Assembly (NCBI GenBank): GCA_947683625.1 | Contig: CANTUR010000837.1 | Span: forward strand, 868,001-932,000 | Direction: 5' to 3' | Source of the DNA: Mallotus nudiflorus | Taxonomy: Eukaryota; Streptophyta; Magnoliopsida; Malpighiales; Euphorbiaceae | DNA length: 64,000 nt | Shown here: positions 43,648 through 56,043 of the stretch, one piece after another | Layout of the letters: each line of letters begins with the position of its first letter | Position numbering within the stretch: the first letter of the stretch is position 1 | The notes under the pieces: generated by a model | Databases searched by the model: none | What the model saw: the letters and a program-made list of their open reading frames with translations, nothing else | What the model was told of the DNA's origin: nothing | Translations under genes and position numbers: made by a program

Positions 43648-46600
43648 ATGAATTATCTAAACAAGAATAATGGTAGTGCAACTACCTCTTTAGGTATTCA
43701 TGTTATAGAAATTAATTTATCTACTTTTGATTCTTGGGTATTAGATAGTGGATCAGGATCTCACATTTGTTCTAATGTGCAAGGTCTAAAAAGGAGTAGA
43801 TCATTGGCTAGAGGCAAAGTGGACCTACGAGTTAGTAATTGAGTAAGAGTTGCTACTTTAGCTGTAGGGACTTATGAGTAACTTTGCCTAGTGGACTTGT
43901 TTTAAATTTAGAAAATTGTTATTATGTGCCTACTAAGTGTAGGAATATTATTTCTGTTTCTTGTTTGGACATGAAAGGAATTAAATATTATTAGGAATAA
44001 TAAATGCAATATTTATCATGATAATATTTTCTATGGATTTGCCCCACACACTAGTGGTCTTTATGTTCTAAATGTTAAAGACACTAATGAAAAGTCAATC
44101 TATAACATTGATACAAAGAAGTTTAAATCTAACGATTTAAACACCACATATCTTTGGCATTGTCGTTTAGGCCACATATATGAGAAATGCATTTCAAAGC
44201 TTTACCAAAATGGGCTTTTGAATTCATTTGATTATGAATCATTTGAAACATGTGAATCATATTTACTAGGAAAAATGACTAAAACATCTATTACTGGAAA
44301 AGGTGAGAGAGCTAATGATTTAGTAGGCCTTATACATTCAGATGTATATGGGCCATTAAACTTAACTGCTAGAGGAGGTTTCCAGTACTTCATCTCTTTC
44401 ATAGATGATTTCAATAAATATGGCTATATCTATCTAATGAAACATAAATTTGAATATTTTGAAAAGTTCAAGGTTTTCAAGAATGAAGTACAAAACCAAC
44501 TTGGTAAAAATATTAAAACACTAAAATCTTATCGAGGTGGTGAATATTTATGCTAGGAATTTGTAGATCATCTGAGAGATTGTGGGATTATTTCACAATT
44601 AACTCCTCCAGGTACACCACAATTAAATAGTGTGTCTGAACAAAGAAATTAGACTTTATTAGATATAGTTCGATCAATGATGAGTCAATCTAATCTTTCA
44701 ATCTCTTTTTAGGGATATGCTTTAAAAACTGCTGCATTCATTTTGAATAGAGTTCTAATAAAGGTAGTTAAATAAAGGCAATTGAAAAGACACCATATGA
44801 GATGTGGACTAGAAACCTCCCAGTTTGTCTTTTCTCAAGATTTGGGGATGTGATGATTATGTGAAGCGTCAAATCTTAGATAAACTAGCACCCAGATCTG
44901 ATAAATGCCTTTTTATGGGATATCCTAAAGAAAGTAAAGGATATTATTTTTACAATGCTTCCGAGAACAAAGTTTTTGTTGCTCAAAATGGTGTATTTTT
45001 GGAAAGAGAATTTATTTCCAAAGGATCTAATGGGAGCACAATCCAACTTGAAGAAATTCAAGACCCATAAAATAGCATTATACTAAGTATGGAGCCGTAG
45101 ATGGATCAACAAGTAACTATTAGATCTGTACAAATGCCAAAAGGCCTAAGGAGTTCTGGTAAGACATATCAAATCCTAATGAGATATGGATTTCTTATAA
45201 CTAATGATAATAATGTGTTGATTGTGGATCAAAGTGAGCCCACATCCTATCAAAAGGCCATAAATAGTCCTAACTCTGAGAAATGGCTAGAAGCCATGAA
45301 ATCAGAAAAGCAATCCATGTATAATAATCAAGTTTGGACCTTGATTGACCCAACTAATGGATTAAAAACTATTGGATGCAAATGGATTTTTAAAAATAAA
45401 ATAGATACGGATGGCAATGTGAATGCCTTTAATGAAAAACTGGTTGCAAAGGGTTTGAAACAAACACATGGTATAAACTATGATGAAACCTTTTCACCAA
45501 TTGCTATGCTAAAATCTATTCGAATTCTCCTTGCTATAGCTACATACTATGATTATGAGATATGGCAAATGGATGTCAAAATAGCATTTCTTAATGGAAA
45601 CCTACTTGAGGATATATGTGTGACACAACTAGAGGATTTTTTCAATCCTGAGAATTCTAGAAAGGTATATAAGCTTCAAAAGTCCATTTATGGACTGAAG
45701 TAAGTATCTCAGAGTTGGAAAGTTGGAATCTTTATTTTGTTGAAGTAGTCAAAGAGTTTGGCTTCATTAAGAATGAAGATGAACCTTGTGTTTACAAGAA
45801 GGTTAGTGAGAGCGCAATTATGTTTTTAGTGTTGTATGTTGATGACATACTACTCATTGGAAATGATATCCCTATTTTACAAAATGTTAAATCATGGCTA
45901 GGGAATTATTTTTCAATGAAAGACTTGGGTGAAGCTGCTTATATATTAGGCATCAAGATCTATAGAGATAGTTCTAAAAGGCTTATTGGCCTAAGTCAGG
46001 GCATTTACATTGATAAGGTATTGAACAAGTTTAGCATGCAAGACTCTAAGAGAGGATTCTTCCCAATGTCATATGGCATTAGTCTTAGTAAGACTCAGTG
46101 TCCTATAACACAAGATGAGCGAGACCGCATGAGTAAGATTCCATATGCTTTTGCTATTGGATCTATCATGTATAGAATATTATGTACTTAACCTGATGTT
46201 TCATATGCCTTAAGCACAATGAGCAGAAACCAGTCAGACCCTGGTGAAATTCATTGGACAGTAGTAAAAAATATCCTTAAGTACTTGAGAAGAACTAAGG
46301 ATGCATTTTTACTGTATATTGGTAAGGAAGCTGAGCTAGTGTAAATGGTTACACGGATGCCATCTTCCAAACTGACAAGGATGATTTTTTATCACAGTCA
46401 GGTTATGTGTTTTATTTGAATAAAAGTGCAGTGAGTTGGAGGAGTTCCAAGCAAGACACCATTGTTGATTCTACAATAGAAGCCGAGTATATAGCTGCCT
46501 TAGAAGTAGCTAAGGAGGTTGTTTGGATCAAGAAGTTCATAACTGGACTAGGTGTTGTTCCTAGTATATAAGATCCAGTGAACTTATATTGTATTAATAG

Positions 46601-46826
46601 CAGAGCTATAGCTCAAGCTAAGGAACCCAGATCACATCAGAGATCCAAACATATACTTAAGCAGTATCATCTCATTCGAGAAATCATTGAGAGAGGATAC
46701 GTGAAGATTTGTAGAGTACCCACAAATGATAATGTTGTTGATCCACTAATTAAGCCTCTTCCACAACCTAAGCATAAGATTCATACTAGGTCCATGGGTA
46801 TTACATTTAATATAGATTGGGCCTAG
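43648..46826 (+). pseudogene. copia B protease, integrase, RT and RNase H, broken
   Basis: Protease: WVLDSGSGSHICSNVQGLK near 43735. GAG-pre-integrase: WHCRLGHIYEKCISKLYQNG near 44157. Integrase: HSDVYGPLNLTARGG, FIDDFNKYGYIYLM, LKSYRGGEYLC (the family's SDRGGEY has become SYRGGEY), then a TAG. RT: QVWTLIDPTNGLKTIGCKWI, YDETFSPIAMLKSIRILLAI, QMDVKIAFLNGNL near 45570, and LYVDDILLIGN near 45835, which keeps YVDD. RNase H: SKIPYAFAIGSIMYRILC, a broken middle, then STIEAEY near 46470 and KEPRSHQRSKHI and HLIREIIERGYVKI at 46600-46700. Stops and small frameshifts are fewer than in the other elements. The region 46181-46577 is broken by several stops. Confidence 0.9.
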
Positions 46827-46840
46827 TGAAAGTGGGAGAT

Positions 46841-48362
46841 TGTTAGTGATATGCACTAGGTCAATCATGTATGACCATGTTTTGACTTTATCATTTTATT
46901 TAATAAAGAGGCATTTTTCATTATCATTTTATGTTATGATAATCACATGAATAGTCAATTCTTACTAAGGTCATCAAGTATGTGACTTGATAGTAAAACT
47001 CTTAGATTAAATATGACTTCTATTCAAATTATCCTTAGTCATAACAATATGTTATGGCTAGTATGATGTTGATTGATAATTATATTTTACTGATCATGAA
47101 TATGAGATATTGACTGGAAATAATGTACTTATTTAGGAAATAATGTACTGGATTGACCCATCATGAGAATACTACATAGATCATTGTCATAAGTAATTCT
47201 CATAATAATAATATTGATTTAGTCCTTTGACCTTGAAGTCATCATGGATTTCTACATAATTATTATATATTTTGACACAATCTAAAATTGTCTTTAACAT
47301 GATGATTAAAGAGATTGTTATTGGATATGAAATGAGTTATGTGAGGAATGTGAGTGATTGAGAAGGAATTTGTCCCTCATTTAATCTGAGTAAGATATCT
47401 ATGGGCCCCTTGATAAGATAGACTGAGGAAAATGCATGGCCATGCTAAAGTGAATTGATAAAGAGTTATCATTCTCAGTCTACTTAGAGTCAAGAAATAA
47501 TATGATTGAATTATATAAGGATGACAGAAACTATGCCTTATATTCAATCAAGATATCATGTGACAAAGGGATTATAATATTTATTATAAATTAGGTTATG
47601 TCAGATTATTGACTTCACATGACTTGGGTAGACATAATGTCTTGCTAGAGGCCACTTATAACTTGTAGGCCTAAATAGAGATTTAAGGCCCACTACCAAT
47701 GTCATGTGAACCTACAGGGTCACACACTTAGAACAGGCCTAAAAACGGATATGGGTTTGAGAACCCCAAATATGCTCTATGAAAATAAACATATAGTTTA
47801 TTTATTTATTTATTTAAGGTAAAGGTTATCTTAAATAAATAGAATATTATTTCTGATTTAATTGTAATAAAATTAGAATAATAATAATTGAGAAATTACT
47901 AAAAAGTTATTTTGGCAAGTGAAACCCTAATTAAAGGTTTATAAATATGTTATATTATCTAGGGTTTCACTAACTCAATCATTAGACACCACTTGTAATT
48001 CATTTTTCTCCTCTTAGAAAAATAAAAACACAGAGTGTTTTGTTCTTGATTTTTGAGAAATAAAGATAAGTGCTAGCACACAAAGTTTTTCATTTTAATC
48101 AAGGGTTCTTTGTGTGGATGCTTGTGGAGGACAGATTCTTTTGGAGACGTCTTGGTCCGAACTACCAAATCAAAAGCTCAAGGTAAGGTGTGACCAGTGT
48201 GAACCTCCTCTCTACCTTCTAGTAGTCTTGCCTCTTCTACGTTTGTGGTAAGATTTGAAAACCCTAATTTTAAATCAATTAATTGAATTACTTAGATCAA
48301 GGTTAGGGTTTGTGGTTAAAAGTTTTAATTTCCGCTGCATTTTTAAATCATGAAACCTAATA
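46841..48362 (+). repeat. 3' LTR of copia B
   Basis: Starts TGTTAGTGATATGC after the purine run GTGAAAGTGGGAGAT, ends CCTAATA (CA changed to TA), followed by GTGAC. Aligns with 39589-41109. Confidence 0.93.
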
Positions 48363-48367
48363 GTGAC

Positions 48368-48819
48368 AGTGATTGGGCTAGAGATAGCGATGATTGAAAA
48401 AGCATAATTGGTTTTGTGTTTTTCATGGGAGACACGACTTTCATTTGAATGTTAAATAAGCAACCAATTGTCACTATGTCAACATGTGAAGTTGAGTATG
48501 TTGCTGCTATAATGTGTGTCAGTCATGCAATTTGGCTCCATAATTTATTAAAGGAAATGAAAATGTCACAAGTAGAACCAACAAAGATTCATGTCAATAA
48601 TAAGTCAGCAATAGCTTTAGCTAAGAATCCAATGTATCATGGTCAAAGCAAACGCATCAATACTCAGTATCATTATATAAGAGAATGCATTACGAAAAAT
48701 ATATGAAACTAGAATATGTGAAGTCTTAAGATCAAATTGTAGACATCATCACCAAGCCATTAAAGAAAGAAGACTTTATTAGATTGAGAAACACACTTGG
48801 TATTATAAAACAATTTTAA
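48368..48819 (+). pseudogene. copia C RNase H, resumed after copia B, broken
   Basis: SDWARDSDD and SIIGFVFFMGDT, then TMSTCEVEYVAAIMCVSHAI (RNase H Glu region, usually STCEAEY), NKSAIALAKNPMYHGQSKRI, QYHYIRECI, a frame change, and the tail KKEDFIRLRNTLGI. This joins with RNase H sequence before 39584. The polypurine tract AAGGGGGAG at about 48818-48826 follows at the expected spacing from the LTR. Confidence 0.88.
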
Positions 48820-48829
48820 GGGGGAGTAT

Positions 48830-49146
48830 TGAAAAATAAACTTGTTTTAACCAAAGGAAGCTTTTAAGTTAGGTGATTAATTATTATTAATTGGTGTGAG
48901 AAATTATTAATATTAGATGGAGTGAGTTGTATTACTTTTAAGTGTATGGTTAGGATTTAATTGTATTTGTTTATTTGAAAGGTTTGGATTAATCCTCTAT
49001 TAGTAAAAATAGGGCCTGTTACATAGAGGTTTATGCATCAAAGAAAAAGAGTGAAGAATTAGTGTAAAGAAGCAAAGCTTCTAAGTGTGTAAGAGTGTTT
49101 TTAATAGAGTTTAATTAAGAATTATTTGAGTGTTTAGTGTTTAACA
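48830..49146 (+). repeat. 3' LTR of copia C
   Basis: Starts TGAAAAATAAACTTG after the polypurine tract, ends TTTAACA, followed by TATAT (49147-49151). Aligns over its whole length with 6667-6982. Confidence 0.93.
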
Positions 49147-49151
49147 TATAT

Positions 49152-49786
49152 AGGCAGTCACCAATGTCGTTAATTAAGCTAAAATAATTTTTTCTTTTAT
49201 TTCACTAAATAAGATCCATGTTAATGAGCTTCAAGGCTTTGCAAACATCAATAAGAAAATGTAATATTTTACACCGTTTATATTTCTATTCTAACATGCT
49301 ATATCATTTCCTTTTTCTTTTATCAATTAGAAGATAAAAGGGAAGGGGTTGAACCTATGACATGAACTTATAGTATTCATTATCTAAGTAACTAGACTAT
49401 AAAAGGAGGTTATTATGTTATTTCCCTTACGTGATTATGAAAAAAAAAGTCATTTCTATATGATGACTTTTTTTGAAGCAATTCTATATAATGACTTGAC
49501 ATATAGGACTTTATGAACTTTATTACCATTGACTTATAAAATTAATTTTTACCTAATTTAAATACAATATACTTAGATATATAATTTAAAATTTAAGGAT
49601 AAGTATAAAGAAGTATGGTGTAATTTATCACTTTTTCACTTATGGATTTATAAATTTTTTTGTGACACTTTAGTAACCTATATTAGATCTATTATAATAG
49701 TATGATATTATATATAGAGTTTATTAACTAGTTGAATACTCTACAAGTTGAGCTTTTGCTTAAGTCTTAAGCTTATCCTTTACACA
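49152..49786 (-). repeat. probable 3' LTR of copia D plus flank
   Basis: On the minus strand, a GTGGGGGG purine run (49787-49795) is followed by TGTGTAAAGGATAAGC, the expected LTR start. The far end cannot be set because no second LTR is visible. No protein-like frame in this stretch. Confidence 0.5.
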
Positions 49787-49796
49787 CCCCCCACAA

Positions 49797-51240
49797 GATG
49801 GAGGTTCCATAGGAGACTCTAATCTTAGACTGAAGAAATAAAAACTAATAACGACTAAGAGGCTTTATAAGTATGCCAACTAACTAATCTTTTAAGCTGA
49901 TATACAGCACACGTAATGAACCAATAGAAGCTCTTTCATGAACAAAATGATAATCAAGGCCCAAATGCTTCATTAATGAATAATAAACGAGATAGGCACA
50001 TGAATATATGGCACCTTTATTATCATAAAACAAACTAAGAGGCTGGTGAAGTTAAATACCCAAGTCATCAAGTAAATTATGAACTTAAAGAACTTCAACT
50101 ACTGCATTTGCCAAGGCCTTGTATTCAGCTTCAGTAGAAGAATAGGAAACAGATTTTTGACAAACTGATTACCATAAAATGACATTGGAACCAAGATATA
50201 ACAAATAAGCAGTGGTTGAGTAGCCTCAGTTATGAACACCACCCTAATCACAGTCAAAAAAAGTAGTCAATGTCAAAGAGGAACCATGAGTGCGAAACAA
50301 CCCATAATGAAGTGAGCCTTTCAAGTACCAATGGACTTAGGTCAGAGCATGCATAAATTGAGATAATTTATTAATGGTAAAAGAGACATCCGGACAAGTG
50401 ATGACCAAGTACTGAAGAGAACTAACCAAATGATAATAAGGAGTGGCATCAATAAATGGTGAACCATCAACAATAGTCAAGGTTTCAGATGAATTGAGAG
50501 GAGTAACAACTTCTTTTTGCACTAACCATGTCAAATTGAGTAAGCAAATCAGTTGTATGATGGTGTTGGGAGAGAAACATACCTGTTGAAGTGGAGATAC
50601 TTCAACACCTAAAAAATGATGAAAAGAACTAAGATCCTTAATTGAAAACTGCTTTGCCAATATATGAACAAACTAATCCAAGAAGATATTATTATTGCCA
50701 GTTAAAACAATATCATCAAGATAAACCATGAATAAGGTTGTTATATCATTATGATTATAAATTAACAAACAAGCATCAGCAAGTGCTTTTCGAAAACCAA
50801 AGGCAAGAAAAAAAATTTTTAGCTCAATGTACCAAGCATGTGGCGCTTGTTTGAGACCATATAATGCCTTTTAGAGTTTACATATGTGATAACAATATTG
50901 GGAATTAAGATAATTAGGAGGCTACAACATGTAGACAACTTCATGTAAAGTGCCATGTAAAAACGCATTATTAACATCCAATTAGTGATGTGGCCAATTA
51001 TAAGATAAGGAAACACATAGAAAAATATGAATAGTGGCTGGCTTTATCATAGGACTGAATGTATTAAAATAGTCTCTGCCAAGCTCTTATATAAATCCTT
51101 TGCCATAAGATAAGTTTTATATTTGTCTATTAATCCATCAGGCTTCCTTTTAACAAGAAATACCCATTTATAGCTAATAGGATTATGATGTGATTATGGA
51201 ATCAAATCCCAAGTGCCATTTTAAAGGATGGCATTAAATT
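49797..51240 (-). pseudogene. copia D RT and RNase H, broken
   Basis: Minus strand: YFNTFSPMIKPATIHIFLCV, then, past a stop, LDVNNAFLHGTLHEVVYM (palm), later VYLDDI-like sequence in another frame near 50720, and AKQFSIKDLSSFHHFLGVEV at 50660. The connection TYYHLVSSLQYLVITCPDVS-like piece is at about 50430. RNase H: SVSYSSTEAEYKALANAV near 50140, FYDNKGAIYSCAY, GLDYHFVHERA, and the tail ending at the purine run. Frameshifts occur in almost every segment. Confidence 0.82.
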
Positions 51241-52620
51241 CAACATTTATAGCTTTGTGCCAAAGAGGATCTTTCATTACTTGAGTGACAGTGGAAGATT
51301 TAAAGGAGGCTAGAATGGGGAGATTTATGGTGACATTAATGAATTTGTCATGATAGTATTTAGGATTTCAAGACTGAATCCAAACTGGCCATGGTTTAAT
51401 AATGGGCGAAAGGGAAGGAGGTAAAGGCAGAGAGAGTGGAGGAGAGGAAGTGGAGAACAAAGGTGGTGTAGGGCCAGGTGTAACAAATGTATAATGGGGT
51501 GAGGTAGGAGGCATAGGGTCTAAAATTGATTCAACAGTGGTATATGAAGGTGGTAATATAGTGACCGGAGGTAAGGGAATAAGGGTGGAAGAGGTGATAG
51601 GAACTAAATAACTTGAAGTGGAGCTGGTGGTGGTGTCGAAAGAATTTTTAACATCTTGGAATGGACTTGCATAGCAAGCATCTCAAACTAGGTTAGAGAA
51701 CTCATGAGATTTATTACGTAATCGAAAAGGAAATATATCCTCAATAAATTTAATATGTTGAGATAAATAAAGCTAATTTGAAGTAGGATGAAGACATTTG
51801 AATGCAGATTGGGATGTAGAATAACCAACAAAAATGTAAGGAGATGACCTTGGTTGAAGCTTAGAGTTAGTGTATGGATGCAACCAAGCATAGCATAGGC
51901 ATCTAAAGGGTTTGAGTTTGACATAGTTAGGAGAGGCATGGAAAAGCATTTGAAATGGAGTTTAGAAGTTTAAACTTGGCATGGTAAGATGATTACTGAG
52001 ATAGACAATAGCCTAAAATGCATAAGACCAGTAGTTAGATGAAAGAGATGCAAAGTGAAGTAATGAAAGGCCAATTTCAACAATGTGTCGATGATGCCTT
52101 TCAGCTATGCCATTATGCTCAGGTGTGTGTGGAGGTGTAGTAAAATGAGAAATGCCACAAGAATTAAAGGTTGGAATAATTTTTTGATATTCTCTGCCAT
52201 TATGAGAAAAAATAGACATTAAGGTTTGGAAATAATTCTTAACAAACTTTTTGAACTGAAGAAAGATAATAGCAGTATCTGATTTTTTCTTTAAAGGATA
52301 AAGCCAAACATATTTAGTGAAAAAATCAATAAATATGATATAATACTTATAGCCATCAATAGATAATTGGGTTGGGCCCTAAATATCTGTATACACAAGT
52401 TCAAAAGGTTAAACAATACAAAGAGAATTGTCAAAAAATGGTAACTTAAGATTTTTATTGATAGAACATGCATTGCAATGAAAATTAGATAAAGACAATG
52501 ATTTTGAAGCCAAAGAATTATGGTTAAGAACATCAGGAAGAATTTTATTGGAAGGGTATCCAAGTTTATGATGCCAGTCAGATATAGAGAATTTGGTAGT
52601 GACATTAAGTTGAAGACGAC
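51241..52620 (-). pseudogene. copia D GAG-pre-integrase and integrase, broken by few stops
   Basis: SDWHHKLGYPSNKILPDVLN near 52580 is the GAG-pre-integrase, with NACSINKNLKLPF after it. Integrase: VYTDI at about 52400, FIDFFTKYVWLYPLKKKSD, then SHNGREYQKI near 52200 (usual form SDNGGEY, so the second Asp and a Gly are changed), and HTPEHNGIAERHHRHIVEIG with the catalytic Glu at about 52100. The C-terminal part (GYSTSQSAFKCLHP) extends to 51690. Downstream to 51240 is a proline/threonine-rich linker with no domain. Confidence 0.87.
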
Positions 52621-53900
52621 AAGGCAAGTTTATGCAATAAACATCATTATTGTTCTCTCCCCGAAGTAGAGATGCCCCCGTACAAAGATCCTTCACAAGA
52701 AAATAAGAATAAAAAAATTCAATAGACATCGGGTTAGATTTATATAGCTTTGCTACTGAAATTAAATTATGTTTCAAATTTGGAACACAAAGAATGTTAG
52801 ATAATGAGAGTGGACTTTTTTGGGTGGATAGTGTAGTGTGTCTAGTTTGTGAAATGTAAAAACTATTACCATCAACCAAAAAGATCTCATTTGGACCTCC
52901 ATAATCATATTAAGTTTGTAGTGCTGAAGGATTGGAGGTGACATGATGCGAAGCGCCACTATCAAATGGCCAAGGTTGTGGTGTAGTATTGGTGTTCATT
53001 AACATGGTAGCATTGGCCATAGGACTAGAATTGAATGATGTTATGACTAAAATATTATTTTCCTTTAAAAACTTAGTAAGTTTTCTGCAATCATGGGTGT
53101 CATAACCTGCAATTTCACAAAAACGGCAAAATAAATTTGCATGATAAGACTTACTACCACTTTGATTTTTCCATGAGGATTGAGGATTATTTCCACCATT
53201 TCTAGCATGATATTTACGAAATGATAAGTTATATCCTTGTTCGTGATTTACATTGCCCTGTTGTGACTTGTAGGACTACTGAAATTTGGGATTGTGTTTT
53301 TAAGTGACATTAGCAGTAACAACAGTAGGAAGCTAAGCTGAATCATTTTCTTTTAACATTCACTCAAAGTCTATCAATTGATCAAAGAGTTCTGAGTAGA
53401 AAATTATTGATTCCCGAACATTGATGGCCACAATAATGAGGTTGAGATCATCATCAAGCTAAGTAATGATATGAACAACAAAGTCCTCTTCAATAATTGG
53501 ATTTTGAGCTAGAGCTAATTCATATGCGATGGATTGCATTTCATGAAGAAAATCAGCAATTGATTTGGTACCTTTTGGATTCTTGGTTAGTTTGGCTTTG
53601 AGAGAGATAACTCTAGATCGAGATGAATTTGCATAACTGGAAAGCAAATGGTTCCAAGCTTTAAAAGAGGTTATAGCAAAAGAAATGATTGGTTGAATAG
53701 TGTCAAAGCACCAGCCAAGAATTGTACTAATGATAATTTGATCTTGTCTATACCATATATTATATATTAGACTGATCTTAGTTTTGTCGCTATCAAGAAA
53801 TTTTTGTGGTAAAGATAAAGTACCATCAATATATTCCACAATATCATGACCAATGAGTGAAGATTGAAGTTGTTTTCTCCAAGCAGGAAAGTTAGATCTT
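52621..53900 (-). pseudogene. copia D gag and protease, broken
   Basis: Gag from about 53900: SNFPAWRKQLQSSLIGHDI-like start, EYIDGTLSLPQKFLD, AWNHLLSSYANSSRSRVISL, KGTKSIADFLHEMQSIAYEL. Zinc knuckle near 53120: CRFCEIAGYDTHDC, i.e. CX2CX4(Y for G)..H..C, nearly intact. Protease near 52970: WPFDSGASHHVTSN with the intact DSGAS motif. It continues as NILCVPNLKHNLISVAKLYK. Only a few stops (near 53459, 53385, 52915) interrupt more than 400 codons. The true start codon is uncertain; a T-run at about 53938-53953 precedes it. Confidence 0.88.
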
Positions 53901-53950
53901 GTAAGTTTGATGGGAAAATGAATTGGTGCATTTTTATTTATTTTTTTTTT

Positions 53951-55077
53951 TTTAAGAGATGGTCCTCCTTGTATTCTTTTCGAATGTCCATTAGCAAAGG
54001 CAAAACCATTTTAAATTTTTTGTTGAGGGCATTATAGTATTTGTGGCAGCCCCACCCCTACATTTATCTTTTTGGCTTTATTATTCAATCTTACTTATGA
54101 TACCTATCATTAAATTTTCAAAAATGATTTTTGTAACGGAAGCTACAATGACCAAATTGCCTTAACAAACAAAAACCTCATTTGATTGTGCCATGTATAT
54201 AAGGCAAAATCATCATTAAATAAAATATATATATTGTCTTTTGCTGCCCATTTCAGAGCAGGCTGCTAAGATTATCATCGCCTCTTTTCTGAAAATAATT
54301 TTTTTAGAGACTATATGTTTTAAAAAGCTTGCAACTTGAAAAAATTATTTTTATTTCAATCCGTTATAGGGACTACAAGGTAATTTCTCTTCTACTTAAA
54401 ATAAGAATTATTTTTTAGTATTAAATCACATATTTTGCATATTTTATAGGAGAAAGGGAAAAATAGTTTTTGTAAATAACTTATTCACTTGAATAATTTT
54501 ATAGTTAAAATTTAAAATTATAATTTAATAATTTATAAACGTAACAAAAATGAATATTTAAAAAAAAGTGACAAAATAAATATTTTATATTGTAAAAATA
54601 ATAAATGATTGTATCAAATTATAAATTTGACAAAATGGCCCGACTTTATAAATGGCTATTTTAATTGCCATTTTAAACTGCGAAAACCCAGCCATGGCAA
54701 CCTAAAATTGACATGTATTTGGAAATGTTTGATAAATAAAATATTTTTCATTGTCCTTAAAAAAAACATTTTATCATACCTAATGATAATGTAGAAAAAA
54801 AAATTAATAGCAAGTTCCCAACAATTGGTTTTAATTGTGAAGATCTTTCTTTCCTCTCTTGTTAGTTCATGTGCATCATTTCAATCATTAATATGTGGGG
54901 ATGTATTGTAAAGGAATAAATAAAGAGATTAGCAATAGTAACTCAAATCTGAAAGACTTATTTTTATAAAGAGAGAAGCTGACACTACATATCAGCACTA
55001 GAAGCTACATAAGCACACAATTAGAAGCTGAAATTAGACAATGCAATGTAGGACATACTCCTGACAAAACAACAAAG
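53951..55077. other. AT-rich non-coding stretch
   Basis: No protein-like frame, LTR pair or RNA gene recognised. A TATATATATTG run lies near 54225. Nothing else stands out. Confidence 0.45.
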
Positions 55078-55127
55078 TGATGCAAAACAACATGTTTTGG
55101 AATAAGTTTACAGAACTAGCAGATATA

Positions 55128-55131
<4 letters not shown>

Positions 55132-55183
<52 letters not shown>
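55132..55183. repeat. (TTA)n microsatellite in LTR 1, with a counterpart in LTR 2
   Basis: About 17 uninterrupted TTA units. The LTR 2 copy at about 55999-56042 has about 14. It was therefore part of the LTR when the element inserted or expanded in both. Confidence 0.9.
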
Positions 55184-55639
55184 GGATTTGATTTTTATTT
55201 TAATTTAGTATTTATTAGAAATTGACTTTCTTATATTGTTAGGGATTTGGTTTCCTACCTTAGCTAGAATTGTCTTTATTTTTATTTCCTAAATAAAAAT
55301 TAGGTTTGGTAGGTTTGTGTCACCCTATAAATATGTAAGTCTTATGGCTATGTGAGACAACTTTTTTTTAATTGATAATTAGATTTCTATTTTATCTAAT
55401 ACTTGGTATTCCTTGTGTGAATCAACAAATATTGATGTCTGTTTCCTATTATTTGTGCATAAATCAACAGGTTGTAGAAGATTGATTTCTGGCATTTATG
55501 CGCAAATCAACAGACTTTAATATTTATCCTTTGTTGTTTTCTGGTATTTGTGCACAAGTCAATGGACTACAATATTTATCCCCTTGTACATTATTTTCTT
55601 TTATTTGTTTAAGCTTCCAGTACATTAGTTGGTATTAAA

Positions 55640-55920
55640 GCCGAACTGATTCTTATTAATCATATCGATAGAGCATTATGAAGAGAGTTTATTCTATGAT
55701 ACTGACGATGGTGAGGATGAGGATACATTTATTAGAGATGAGCAAATATTTGATGAAGAGGATGAGGACAATGTTGAACATATTAACTTCATTAGCATTG
55801 ATAAATTTCTTTATTCTTATATTCCTTTAATTTTTATTTTGAAGGAAATACAAGTTGAAAATGAATTTATGATGTTCTATAGAAAATTTTTTTCCAAATA
55901 TTTAGGCAAAATTCAAAAAT
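55640..55920 (+). CDS. possible acidic ORF inside the short LTR element
   Basis: An open frame of about 90 codons without an early ATG, strongly acidic in its first half (YDTDDGEDEDTFIRDEQIF, FDEEDEDNVEHI) and ending YRKFFSKYLGKIQK before TGA at about 55919. I recognise no gag motif. It may be a leftover of the parent element's coding region or a chance frame. Low confidence as a gene. Confidence 0.25.
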
Positions 55921-56000
55921 GAATTTTCTCTACCTTAGAGGGAATGATGCAGAACAACAAGCCTTGGAATGAGTTTGCAGAACAATGGATAACAGATATA

Positions 56001-56043
<43 letters not shown>

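Larger units (their letters stand above)
39589..48362 (+). mobile_element. Ty1/copia retrotransposon with 1.5-kb LTRs (copia B), complete ends
   Basis: 8774 bp, LTRs 1521 and 1522 bp, GTGAC on both sides, iMet primer site after the 5' LTR and a purine-rich GAAAGTGGGAGAT before the 3' LTR. The internal region encodes gag, protease, integrase, RT and RNase H in copia order with a 1.7-kb leader. In the first ~230 bp the LTRs differ at about 8% of sites by eye. A solo LTR of the same family is at 10819-12366. Frame breaks make it non-functional, but it is the best-bounded element in the window. Confidence 0.95.
6667..49146 (+). mobile_element. Ty1/copia retrotransposon (copia C), split by two nested insertions
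   Basis: Two LTRs, 316 bp (6667-6982) and 317 bp (48830-49146), differ by roughly 30 positions by eye and are flanked by TATAT. The internal parts read in order when the insertions at 8417-37530 and 39589-48362 (with one copy of each duplication) are taken out: leader, gag, zinc knuckle | protease, integrase remnant, RT | RNase H, purine tract. The net length is about 4.6 kb, normal for copia. This is the oldest datable insertion of the nest because the other elements lie inside it. The copy is dead: stops throughout and most of the integrase core missing. Confidence 0.93.
49152..53950 (-). mobile_element. Ty1/copia retrotransposon on the minus strand, 5' LTR not found (copia D)
   Basis: Read on the minus strand, gag lies at about 53900-53100, protease near 52970, integrase about 52610-51680, RT about 51240-50640, RNase H to about 49800, then a purine run. 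This is copia order. To the right of gag I find neither an LTR matching 49786 leftwards nor a primer site, so the 5' end is deleted or too diverged. It is better preserved through gag-integrase than in RT. Confidence 0.88.

Noticed and set aside
55132..55183. CRISPR-like or other organised repeat at the TTA run
   Set aside because: A simple trinucleotide microsatellite with a counterpart in the second LTR; no spacers.
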